This document shows, piece by piece, positions 20,304 to 28,500 of a DNA stretch of 64,000 bases. Origin of the DNA: JBBROS01 sp038229135. Its GTDB lineage: Bacteria; Pseudomonadota; Alphaproteobacteria; Acetobacterales; Acetobacteraceae. Where the stretch lies: the NCBI GenBank assembly GCA_038229135.1, contig JBBROS010000012.1:25610-89609 (forward strand). Reading direction: 5' to 3'. Within the stretch, counting starts at the first letter, position 1. Each line of letters starts with the position of its first letter. The translations under genes were made by a program, and so were the position numbers. The notes beneath the pieces were generated by a model that saw only the letters and a list, made by a program, of their open reading frames with translations, was not told the origin of the DNA and ran no database searches.

Positions 20304-21081
20304 CGGGGTGGACCTGGTCCGTGACCAGCATGCAGCCGGGCGCGTGGGCGATGAAGAAGGGAAGCCGGGCGCGCTCGAGGGCGGCCTGGCTGGTCACGCC
20401 GCAGGCCCAGAAGACGGGTGTCTCGTTGGGGAGCACGTCGACCGCGTCGCCGTAGTCGGGGCGGGCCAGGTCCGGGATGCCGATGGCGGCCGGGTCCCCG
20501 ATGTGGACGGGGGCGCCGTGCTGGTCCGGGAAGCGGGCCGTGATGTCCCGCGCGCGCGCGGCGTCGGGCGTCGGGATGGGGCGCATCGACACCACCATGG
20601 GGCCTCCGAACGGCCCGACCGCATTTGTCTCGATGCTGCTGCGATACATGGCCACGTTGCGGCCCTGCTGCACGTGGCGGAGCGGGATGCCGGCCTGGAT
20701 GAGGGCGCGCTCGAAGGTGAAGGAGCAGCCGATGACGAAGGTGACGAGGTCCCCGCTCCAGAGGTCGGCGACGTCCGTGCGGAGCCCGGAAAGCGCGCCG
20801 TCGCGGTAGACGCGGTAGCGCGGCAGGTCGTGGCGGATGTCGATGCCGCGGCCGAGCGTGGGAAGCGAGGGGTCCCCGGGGCGGCTTACGGCGAGCAGGG
20901 GGCAGGGCTGCCAGTTTGCGCGGCAGAAGGCCTCGAACTGGGCGGCCTGGGCGGCGGGGACGATCGCGACGTTGCCCTGCACGTAGCCGGGGGCGGCGCC
21001 TGAGGTGTGGGAGCCGAGCGTGCCGGCCCGGGCCTGCATGCGGACGGCTTCGGCCGGGGTGGCGCTAATCGTGTCGAGCAT
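20296..21081 (-). CDS. D-glutamate cyclase / DUF1445 putative hydro-lyase
   Basis: 261 residues from ATG 21081, which has a GGAGG site 7 nt upstream. The family pattern is clear: RMQARAGTLGSHTSGAAPGYVQGNVAI, split here as RMQARAGTLGSHTSG and APGYVQGNVAI, then TFVIGCSFTFERALIQAG, GPMVVSMRPIP and VFWACGVTSQ. The family (UPF0317) includes mammalian DGLUCY, which cyclises D-glutamate to 5-oxo-D-proline; bacterial members were long named putative hydro-lyases. Its neighbour is a 5-oxoprolinase, which fits a D-glutamate to oxoproline to glutamate route. It is the first gene of the operon, 74 bp after the lysR stop. Confidence 0.85.
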
Positions 21082-21155
21082 GGCTGGCCTCCGTTGCGTG
21101 CAACTCTCCGGCACTCGGGCGTATGTGGCAAATCGTATGTTCGGTTACGGTCTGA

Positions 21156-22052
21156 TCAGCTTTCGTGATCGTATTCGGCCGCTACGGCCTGTGCCTGGCG
21201 CGCCACGGTGGCGGCCAGCGCGGCCCCCGGGCCCTCGCGCCAGCTTGCGGTGAAGCGGAGCGGATCGAGCGAAAGGTCGGTCTCGAGCAGCACCAGCGTG
21301 CCGCTGGCGAGCTCGGCGCGGATTGCGGCGGGGGCGATGACGCCGACGCCGATGCCGTCGACGACCATGCGGACGATGGAGGCCAGCGAGGCGTTGGCGA
21401 AGACGCGGGCGGGCTGCGCCGGGCGCGTCGCATCGAGGGCGTCACGGACCTGGCGCCAGGGGGCGGTCTGGCGGGCGTAGGTGACGATGGGGGTTGCCGC
21501 GAGCTGGGCGGCTGAGACGGGTCCGGCGAATGCGCCGGCGCGGGCGACCCAGGCGAGGGGAAACTCGCAGAGCGGGGCGTCGCTGATGCGCGGTGCGCCG
21601 ACGGGGCCGAGCAGGAGTGCCACGTCGATCTCGCCGGCGAGGAGGGCGGCGCGCAGCGCGGGCGAGATGTCGACGGTGATGTCCACCTCGAGGGCCGGGT
21701 GGGCCTCGTGCAGGCGGCGGACGAGGGTGCCGAGCCAGGTGTGGACGATGGTCTCGGCGACGCCGAGGCGGACGGTGCCCTGGAGGCCGGCGCCGGGGCG
21801 GAAGGCCTCCAGCATCTCCGCCTGCAGCGCGATGAGGCGCTCGGCGTAGGGCAGGAGGAGCATGCCCTGGGGCGTGAGGCTGGGGCGGCGCCGCTGGCCG
21901 CGTTCGAGCAGGCGGGCGCCGAGCGTGGCCTCGAGGGCGGCGATGCGGGCGGAGATGGAGGGCTGGGTGGTGTGCACGCGCAGGGCGGCGCGGCGGAAGC
22001 CTCCGAGTTGCACCACCCACCAGAACGCCTCGATGGAGCGCGGGTCGATCAT
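21156..22052 (-). CDS. LysR-family transcriptional regulator
   Basis: 298 residues. The N-terminal winged helix (MIDPRSIEAFWWVVQLGGFR, then TTQPSISARIAALEATLG) is followed by a periplasmic-binding-fold effector domain. It precedes the D-glutamate cyclase/oxoprolinase/liv operon in the same direction with a 74-bp gap. It probably regulates that operon and itself, with oxoproline, glutamate or a related acid as a plausible effector (inference). Upstream, a CGGACC/GGTCCG dyad lies 22-38 bp from its start. Confidence 0.9.
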   Translation of the reverse strand: MIDPRSIEAFWWVVQLGGFRRAALRVHTTQPSISARIAALEATLGARLLERGQRRRPSLTPQGMLLLPYAERLIALQAEMLEAFRPGAGLQGTVRLGVAETIVHTWLGTLVRRLHEAHPALEVDITVDISPALRAALLAGEIDVALLLGPVGAPRISDAPLCEFPLAWVARAGAFAGPVSAAQLAATPIVTYARQTAPWRQVRDALDATRPAQPARVFANASLASIVRMVVDGIGVGVIAPAAIRAELASGTLVLLETDLSLDPLRFTASWREGPGAALAATVARQAQAVAAEYDHES

Positions 22053-22073
22053 GGGCGGTTCTGCAATTCATGT

Positions 22074-22090
22074 CGGACCGTCATGGTCCG
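22074..22090. promoter_or_regulatory. perfect dyad in lysR / repeat-protein divergent promoter
   Basis: CGGACC-GTCAT-GGTCCG forms a perfect 6-bp inverted repeat between the divergent lysR gene and the small secreted protein gene. The place suits LysR autoregulation. The function is inferred from position only. Confidence 0.4.
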
Positions 22091-22195
22091 TTGGTCTATA
22101 GAGTGTTTCGCAACCGATGCGGGCGTATTACGTTGCTTGTCGGACTGGCAAGCCGCCGACCGTATCGGATGGACCTGTCCTGGGAGTGTCATCAC

Positions 22196-22507
22196 ATGAA
22201 GCGCCTCGTTCTCGCCGCCGCCCTCGTCCTCATGGCCGGGGGCGCGTTCGCCCAGGCCCAGCGCCCGAATGACACGGGCAACATGGCTTATCCGGCACCA
22301 CTGCCCCAGGGCAACCTGGGCACTTCGAGCGCGGCCGGCGCGCAGAAGCCGCAGGACACAGGCAACATGGCCTATCCGGCGCCGCTGCCGCAGGGCAACG
22401 TCGGCAGCGCGGCCGCGGCTGGCGCGCAGAAGCCGACGGATACGGGCAACATGGCCTATCCGGCTCCGCTGCCCCAGGGCACCATCGGGACGACGACCGT
22501 CAAGTAA
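22196..22507 (+). CDS. small secreted protein with three 28-residue repeats
   Basis: 103 residues from ATG 22196, with GGGAG about 10 nt upstream. A Sec signal peptide (KRLVLAAALVLMAGGAFAQA) is followed by three near-identical units: RPNDTGNMAYPAPLPQGNLG, KPQDTGNMAYPAPLPQGNVG and KPTDTGNMAYPAPLPQGTIG, separated by Ala/Gly/Ser-rich spacers. No cysteine or catalytic motif is seen. I do not recognise the function; the low-complexity, Tyr/Pro/Gly repeats suggest an extended envelope or secreted protein. A strong hairpin terminator follows, so it is a single-gene unit. Confidence 0.8.
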   Translation: MKRLVLAAALVLMAGGAFAQAQRPNDTGNMAYPAPLPQGNLGTSSAAGAQKPQDTGNMAYPAPLPQGNVGSAAAAGAQKPTDTGNMAYPAPLPQGTIGTTTVK

Positions 22508-22538
22508 CTCCTGCCTTTAAGTGGGAGTTGAGCCGAAG

Positions 22539-22563
22539 GGGCGCGGCCGTCTGGGCCGCGCCC
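22539..22563 (+). terminator. GC-rich hairpin terminator
   Basis: GGGCGCGGCC (22539-22548), loop GTCTG, GGCCGCGCCC (22554-22563): a perfect 10-bp stem 31 bp after the stop of the small repeat protein. Only TT follows, so it is a hairpin without a long T-tract. Confidence 0.65.
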
Positions 22564-22568
22564 TTGCC

Positions 22569-24050
22569 ATGTTCGGGCAGGGGCGGCTACGGCGGTGGCG
22601 TCTGCCGGCCCGCGCGCCGCACGGCCCGGCCGAGCCGCGGAGCCCCATCGCGCGGGCGCTGGCGGACCAGCTGTTCAGCCGCGTGGCGGGGGCGGACCGG
22701 GTGTCCGGCTCGCTCGAACTGCTGCTGGACGCTGCCGCGAACTACCCGGCGTGGCTGGCCGCCATCGAGGCCGCCGAGCGGGTGGTGGATTTCGAGAACT
22801 ACATCGTGCGGGACGATGCGACGGGGCGGCGCTTCGCGGACGCACTGACAGCGGCCGCCGGGCGCGGGGTGCGCGTGCGGGTGCTGTATGACTGGCTGGG
22901 GTGCATCGGCACGCCGCGGCGATACTGGCGGCGGCTGCGGGAGGCGGGGGTGGAGGTGCGGTGCTTCAACCGGCCACGGCTCGACAGCCCGTTCGGGTGG
23001 CTGAGCCGGAACCACCGCAAGACGATCGGGATCGACGGCGCGGTGGGGTTCGTGGCCGGGCTGTGCGTGGGCGATGCGTGGGTGGGGGACCCGGCGCAGG
23101 GCGTGCCGGCGTGGCGGGACACCGGGGTAGCCGTGCGCGGACCGGCGGTTGCGGACCTTCATGCGGCGTTCGGGCAGGCCTGGGCCTTCGCGGGCGGCGA
23201 GGCGGACCCGCCGGCCATGCCTGCGCCGCACGTGCGCGAGGAGGCGCCGGAGCCTGGGGGCATGGCGCTGCGGGTGATCGGGAGCCGGCCGAGCACCATG
23301 GGGATCTACCGGCTGGACCAGCTTGTGGCGGCCTGGGCGCAGCGGTCCCTGTGGCTGACGGACGCCTATTTCGTGGGCACGACCTCCTACGTGCGGGCGC
23401 TGTGCGCGGCGGCGCGGGACGGGGTGGACGTGCGGCTGCTGGTCCCGGGTTCGAGCGACATCCCGGCGGCCCAGGCGCTGTCGCGGGCCGGGTATCGGCC
23501 GCTCCTGGAGGCGGGGGTGCGGGTGTTCGAGTGGCAGGGGCCGATGCTGCACGCAAAGACGGCGGTGGCGGATGGCCGCTGGGCGCGGATCGGCAGCAGC
23601 AACCTCAACATCGCGAGCTGGGCCGGCAACTGGGAGCTGGACGTGGCGGTGGAGGACGAAGGCTTCGCGGGACAGATGGAGGCGGCCTACGAGCGGGACC
23701 TCGAGGATGCCACGGAGATCACACTCGACCCGTCGGGCGTGCATGGAAGCACCGACCTGGCCCGGCAGCGGGGGCACGGCGTGCGGCGGCGGCGTGGCAG
23801 CCCGGGGCGGCTGGCGGCCGGCGCCGTCGGCCTGGGCAACACCGTGACCGCCGCGATCACGAACCACAGGGTGCTGGGGGCGGCGGAGGCGGTGGTGATG
23901 GCGGCCGCGGGTGCGGGGCTGCTGGTGGTGGCGCTGGCCTGCCTGCTGGTGCCGCTGCTGGTGACGATCCCGCTGGCGCTGGTGGCGGCCTATGTGGCGG
24001 CGGCGCTGCTGGTGCGGGCGCTGCGGCTGCGGCACGGGGCGCGGCCGTGA
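22569..24050 (+). CDS. phospholipase D-like / cardiolipin synthase (ClsB-like)
   Basis: About 493 residues from ATG 22569; a GTG at 22521 would place the hairpin terminator inside the gene and is less likely. Two PLD/HKD motifs are seen: SRNHRKTIGIDG (about residue 155) and LHAKTAVADGRWARIGSSN (about residue 325). The C-terminal about 90 residues hold two to three hydrophobic segments. The following gene is an EEP phosphodiesterase, the same pairing as E. coli ybhO (clsB)-ybhP. Phosphatidyl transfer to make cardiolipin is the likely reaction; other PLD hydrolases cannot be excluded. Confidence 0.85.
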   Translation: MFGQGRLRRWRLPARAPHGPAEPRSPIARALADQLFSRVAGADRVSGSLELLLDAAANYPAWLAAIEAAERVVDFENYIVRDDATGRRFADALTAAAGRGVRVRVLYDWLGCIGTPRRYWRRLREAGVEVRCFNRPRLDSPFGWLSRNHRKTIGIDGAVGFVAGLCVGDAWVGDPAQGVPAWRDTGVAVRGPAVADLHAAFGQAWAFAGGEADPPAMPAPHVREEAPEPGGMALRVIGSRPSTMGIYRLDQLVAAWAQRSLWLTDAYFVGTTSYVRALCAAARDGVDVRLLVPGSSDIPAAQALSRAGYRPLLEAGVRVFEWQGPMLHAKTAVADGRWARIGSSNLNIASWAGNWELDVAVEDEGFAGQMEAAYERDLEDATEITLDPSGVHGSTDLARQRGHGVRRRRGSPGRLAAGAVGLGNTVTAAITNHRVLGAAEAVVMAAAGAGLLVVALACLLVPLLVTIPLALVAAYVAAALLVRALRLRHGARP

Positions 24051-24102
24051 GCGCCTCGGCGGCACGGGTGGGTGCAGGCGACGCCGAGCGCACGCAGCGC
24101 CC

Positions 24103-24717
24103 ATGATCAAGATCATCTCCTGGAACCTGCTGCGGCTGGTGGGCGCCTCGTTGGACGACGTGGTGCACCTCGTGCGGCACGAGCGGCCGCAGCTGCTGCT
24201 GATGCAGGAGGCGACGAAGCGGATCGACGCGTTGCCGAGCCTGCTGGGCGGGCACTACGAGCGGGTGCTGCAGCCGGGGCGGATCCATGGGCTGGCGTAT
24301 TGGACGCCGCTCGAGCTGCCGCGGGCGCGGGTGATCGACCTGCAGCAGGGGGCGATGTTCAAGCGGGTGAGCCAGGTGCTGGACCTCGGGCCGTTCTCGG
24401 TGGCGAACGTGCACCTGTCGCACGGCCAGGTGCTGAACCGCCGGCAGCTGCGGCGGGTGGCGGATGCGCTGCCGGCCCGGGCGGCGGTGCTCGGGGACTA
24501 CAACCTGGTGGGCCCGGCGCTGCTGCCGGGGTTCCGCGACGTGGGGCCGCGGGAGCACACGCATCGGGCGGCGGATGTTTGGCCGCTGCGGATCGACCGG
24601 TGCCTGGTGCGCGGGCTGGTATGCGGCGCGGTGCAGGCGCTGCACCGGAGCACGAGCGACCACCGGCCCATCGTCGTGCGGCTCGGGACGCCGGAGATGC
24701 GGGTTGCGGGGTTCTAA
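24103..24717 (+). CDS. endonuclease/exonuclease/phosphatase family protein (YbhP-like)
   Basis: 204 residues from ATG 24103. EEP fold residues: IISWNLLR (Asn), LLLMQEAT (Glu), NVHLSHGQ, VLGDYNLVGP (Asp/Asn) and a C-terminal TSDHRPIVVRL (Asp-His). It is 52 bp behind the PLD gene and probably in one transcript. In the ybhO/ybhP-type arrangement it may process a phospholipid headgroup or a diester, but the substrate is unknown. The 3' end overlaps the convergent LysE gene by 4 bp. Confidence 0.87.
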   Translation: MIKIISWNLLRLVGASLDDVVHLVRHERPQLLLMQEATKRIDALPSLLGGHYERVLQPGRIHGLAYWTPLELPRARVIDLQQGAMFKRVSQVLDLGPFSVANVHLSHGQVLNRRQLRRVADALPARAAVLGDYNLVGPALLPGFRDVGPREHTHRAADVWPLRIDRCLVRGLVCGAVQALHRSTSDHRPIVVRLGTPEMRVAGF

Positions 24718-25325
24718 GGGGGCCGAGCGACAGCCAGCACGGCGCCGGCGCCGATGAGCACGCCGCCCGAGATGCGCTGGCGGAGGCGGCCATGGGCCGC
24801 GAGCAGCGGGCGGGCGCGTGCGGCGGCGAGGGCCCAGGCGACGTCCACCGTGGCGGCGATGAGCACGAACGACACGCAGAGTATCGCGACCTGCGGGCCG
24901 ATAGGGCGGCCCTGGGCGATGAAGGGCGGGAAGAACGCGCCGTAGAACAGCAGCAGCTTGGGGTTGGTCAGCGAGACGAGCAGCGCGCGGCCGACCATGC
25001 GGAGTGGGGCACCGCCCTGGGCGCGGATTTGCGTGAGGTCCTCGGGCGGCGCGCGCCACGCTTGCACGCCGATGAAGAGCAGATAGGCGACGCCGATCCA
25101 GCGCAGCCACCCGAGCACGGCGCCGAGCTCGCCCAGCACGCTCCCCAGGCCGACACCGACGACGACCAGGTGCAGCACCGTGGCGAGCGTGGTGCCGAGC
25201 ACGGTGAGCAGGCCGTGGCGGGCCCCGTGGGCCACGGCGTTGGCGACGATCAGCGCAACGTTCGGGCCCGGCGTGAGCATGAGGAGCGTGGTGGCGAGGA
25301 GGAAGAGGGGCAGATCGTCGGGCAT
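24714..25325 (-). CDS. LysE/RhtB-family amino-acid exporter
   Basis: 203 residues from ATG 25325. The family pattern FLLATTLLMLTPGPNVALIV at the N-terminus, then RWIGVAYLLFIGVQAWR and LLVSLTNPKLLLFYGAFFP, predicts about six membrane helices. It exports amino acids or homoserine-lactone-like compounds. It is a single gene, convergent with the EEP gene and divergent from the Tc-like gene. A frame to 25544 runs through the AT-rich leader and was rejected. Confidence 0.92.
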   Translation of the reverse strand: MPDDLPLFLLATTLLMLTPGPNVALIVANAVAHGARHGLLTVLGTTLATVLHLVVVGVGLGSVLGELGAVLGWLRWIGVAYLLFIGVQAWRAPPEDLTQIRAQGGAPLRMVGRALLVSLTNPKLLLFYGAFFPPFIAQGRPIGPQVAILCVSFVLIAATVDVAWALAAARARPLLAAHGRLRQRISGGVLIGAGAVLAVARPP

Positions 25326-25379
25326 GGGGGAGGGTGGCGCGGCGATGTCGCAGCGGCAATGGCTTTCGAGCGGGACGAC

Positions 25380-25480
25380 CACCCGAGTCGAATTTTTTCC
25401 ACGCAACGCGTCATATCGTATCAATAACAACACATATTCGATTCGAGATGATCGCTGTGTCGTCTTGTGCTCTACTGTGT
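25380..25480 (+). promoter_or_regulatory. AT-rich leader of the Tc-like gene
   Basis: This 100-bp stretch, with AATTTTTTCC, CATATCGTATCAATAACAAC and CACATATTCG, is far more AT-rich than anything around it in an otherwise very GC-rich window. It precedes the 4.4-kb gene, whose AGGAG site is at 25524-25528. A promoter, and a binding site for H-NS/MucR-like silencers that favour AT-rich DNA, are inferred. No exact -35/-10 pair is claimed. Confidence 0.5.
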
Positions 25481-25536
25481 CAGGCCCGTTTGCCAACAGC
25501 TCTCGTGAGCCGATCTCCAAATCAGGAGTTGCGTCC

Positions 25537-28500
25537 ATGGACACCTCCGTTGTCCCCCGGTCCCACTCGGTTTCCGCGCTGGCCGCGGTGCTCGGCCCCG
25601 ATCGGGCCTTGCCCGTCGTAAACGGCAGCGTCGTCGAGCGATCGAGCGGGTTGCCGCTGGGCGGTGTGGTGGTGCGGTGGGTCGTTCATGCACCTGGCCC
25701 GCCGCGCGGCGATCAGCGGCACACGATGACGCTGGCCGAGGGCTCGACGGTGGCCGACGGCAGCTTTGCGCTGGTGGCTGCGGAGAGCCCGGCGGTGCGG
25801 CGCGCGCTGTGTGCCCTGGCGGCGGACCCGGCGGCGCCGCTCATGTTCGAGGTCGGGCCGGGGCACCTTGCAGTGGCGGTGGACCACTTGGAGGCCGGGG
25901 CGGGCCTGGTCATCGCGTTGCCCGGGGGCGAGACGCCGGATCCAGGGCACTGGGCGGCGCTCGGGGCGTTCCTGGCTGCGAACAGGCTGGTCCGCGCGGA
26001 CGACTTGCAAGGGCAGCTTTCCGCACCGACGCCGGACTCGCCCGTGCGGACGTGGAGCGTTGGCGACCGGGCTGCGGCGCTTGCTGCGATGAGCGGCGCA
26101 CTCGGGCTGCAGGACGGGGTGGCGCCCACACAGCTGCTGGACCTCGGCGCGCTGACGGCGGGGGACGTTGGAAAGGCGGTCACGCGGTTTCGCGATTTTG
26201 CCACGTTCGAACGGTTTGGCGGCACAGTCGACGAGTGGACCGATGGCGGATGGTTCCGCCAGCCCACGAGCGATCTCGAGCTCTATCGGGACTACCTGCG
26301 CGGAGTGTGGGTGGGCGCAGCGCGGCAGATGCACGCCGAGACGGACAAGGCTGTGGCCAGCGACGCAGCGTTCGAGGTGCAGCTCGATACCCGGTTGCTC
26401 CAGCGGTTCCGCACGGCGGACGCGGCGATGGTTCCGGCACATGGCCTGCTCGTGACGATACTGGAGCGGCTGCTCACGACGGCGGTGTCCGCTGGCGGCT
26501 TTGGGCTGGCGCTGCCGGCACGCCCCGCCGGGCAGACCGACCCGGACAGGGTGGCGGTGCTGGTCCAGCGCTCGGGCCAGTCCGCATCCGAGCTGCGCAA
26601 CCGCGTCCGTGTCCGGTTCGACCGGCCGGAGGACGCGTTGGCGAGTGCGATCGGGCTGAACGTGGAGGCGCTGCTCGGGCTGCTGGCGGACACGTGGCAA
26701 TCGCCCGAGGAGCCGTTCGTCACGCCCCTCCGCGGCGTGGCTGCGGGGACGCCCTTGCTGGTGCCGCCCTTCCTGGGCCGGGCGCCATACTTCCTGCAGT
26801 TCGAGGAGTGGCTGGACCGGCAGCGGCGCTTCTACCCGGAGAACGTGTACGACATTCGGCGGACGGTGCCGATCTTCACCGAGCGGTATCGGAAGGTTAC
26901 CGCCGGGCAGAAGAGCCTGACGACGCATACGCGGTTCAACCCGAACAACGCCTACTTCACCGACCCGGCGGACTGGGCGGCTTCGGCGGGCTGGCTCGAG
27001 CGGATGTTCGGGATCGTGGATGAGATCAGGGCGGCGCTGGCCTCGGCGGAGCAGCAATCGTTCGGCCAGGCGCATGGCCATCTCGATGCGGCCTTGCGGG
27101 GGCTCGCGGACGCCCGCACGGCCAGCAAGGCGGCCTGGGTGCATGATGATTTCGTCTGGTTCCGCGAGAATGGCGGTCTCCCGCCGCCGGCCGACCTGAA
27201 GCGGGAACGGCGTGTGAGCCTGAAGCGCCGGGCGACGCTGCCCGTGACGAACCGGGGGGAGCTGGCCGCCTTCGAGGCGTTCTTCGACGCCCAGGCCGAG
27301 CCCGGCGTCGGCTTTAACCAAGGCGGGCCGCAGCCCGGCGACTTCGATTACGAGGAGCGCTGGCTGGCGCGGGCGCGCACGGTCCACTCGAACCAGCTCG
27401 ACCATCTGGAGCTGGTCGTCGTGCCCTACCTCCGAGCGACCTTGCTCGATGCAACGGGCGACAAGGCCGGTGCCGTGAAGGTGCTGTCCAGGCTCACCGG
27501 ATACGAGGTCGGCGTGGCCGAAATGACGGATGGCGCGGGGTGGTTCGACAGTGGTGGCTTCTTCAAGCCGCCCTATTTCTACCAAGGCCAGTCGGCGCCC
27601 TACACGACGGCCGTCGCGTTCGACGAAGGGCGGCATGATTACGACGACCAGGTTCCGCTCTCGGGGTTCTGGCCGGGTTCGCGTTCCAGCGCGGCCCCGC
27701 CGGTGATGGCGCCCTTCGAGCACCGGTTCCTGAAGCAGGCCCAGGCCCAGGCCATGCTCGGCTGGGCCGACGAGCTGTATCGGGCGGACGACCCGGCTTC
27801 GATCCGGCGTGCGCGGGAGCTCTACAAGGGCGTGTGCTTCCTGCACGGGGAGGACCCGGGGATCGCGCCGCACTATCCGGTGCCGGGCGAGGTTGTGCTC
27901 CCGAGGCTGGGCGGGTTCCCGGGGATCGGCGGCCTGGTGGTCACGTCGCAGGCGAACCCGGTCCGCATGGCCCAGCTCGCGCAGGCGCGGGCGGGGTTCG
28001 GGATGATCGAGCTGGGGCTGAACGCCTATGGGTTCCATGCCGACATGGTGCCCGTGCTGCGCTACCGGCCGCTCAAGGCGGCGGCGGACCAGTTCGCGGC
28101 ATCGGCCAAGGCGGCACAGGCCGATTTCCTGCAATACCAGACGCGGTTCGAGCAGGGGCTGATCGAGGGGTGGCAGGCGGCCGCGATGGTGCAGAAGGCG
28201 CAGGCCGGTGTGGGGATCGCGGCCGAGCAGATCGGCATCGCGCAGGCCGGGGTGGCCCGTGCGCAGGAGCAGGTGGCGGCGGTGCAGGCGCAGATCGCGG
28301 CCAAGAAGAAGGAGATCGCCGACAAGAGCTCGTTGTTCTCGCAGGCGGAGGATTTCTTCGGCGGCATGAAGGATTCGCTCTCGAGCCTCGCTTCGGCCGG
28401 GAAGGGGGTGATGACGGAGGACGCCGCGGCGAGCTCGGTGAGCAGCGAGGAGCTGGTGGCGATGCTGGGCAAGAGCAGCGGGGGCGGAGCAGCGGCCAAG

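Noticed and set aside
22521..22568. GTG start for the phospholipase D gene at 22521
   Set aside because: It would place a perfect terminator hairpin within the first codons and adds unconserved residues; ATG 22569 is preferred though not proven.
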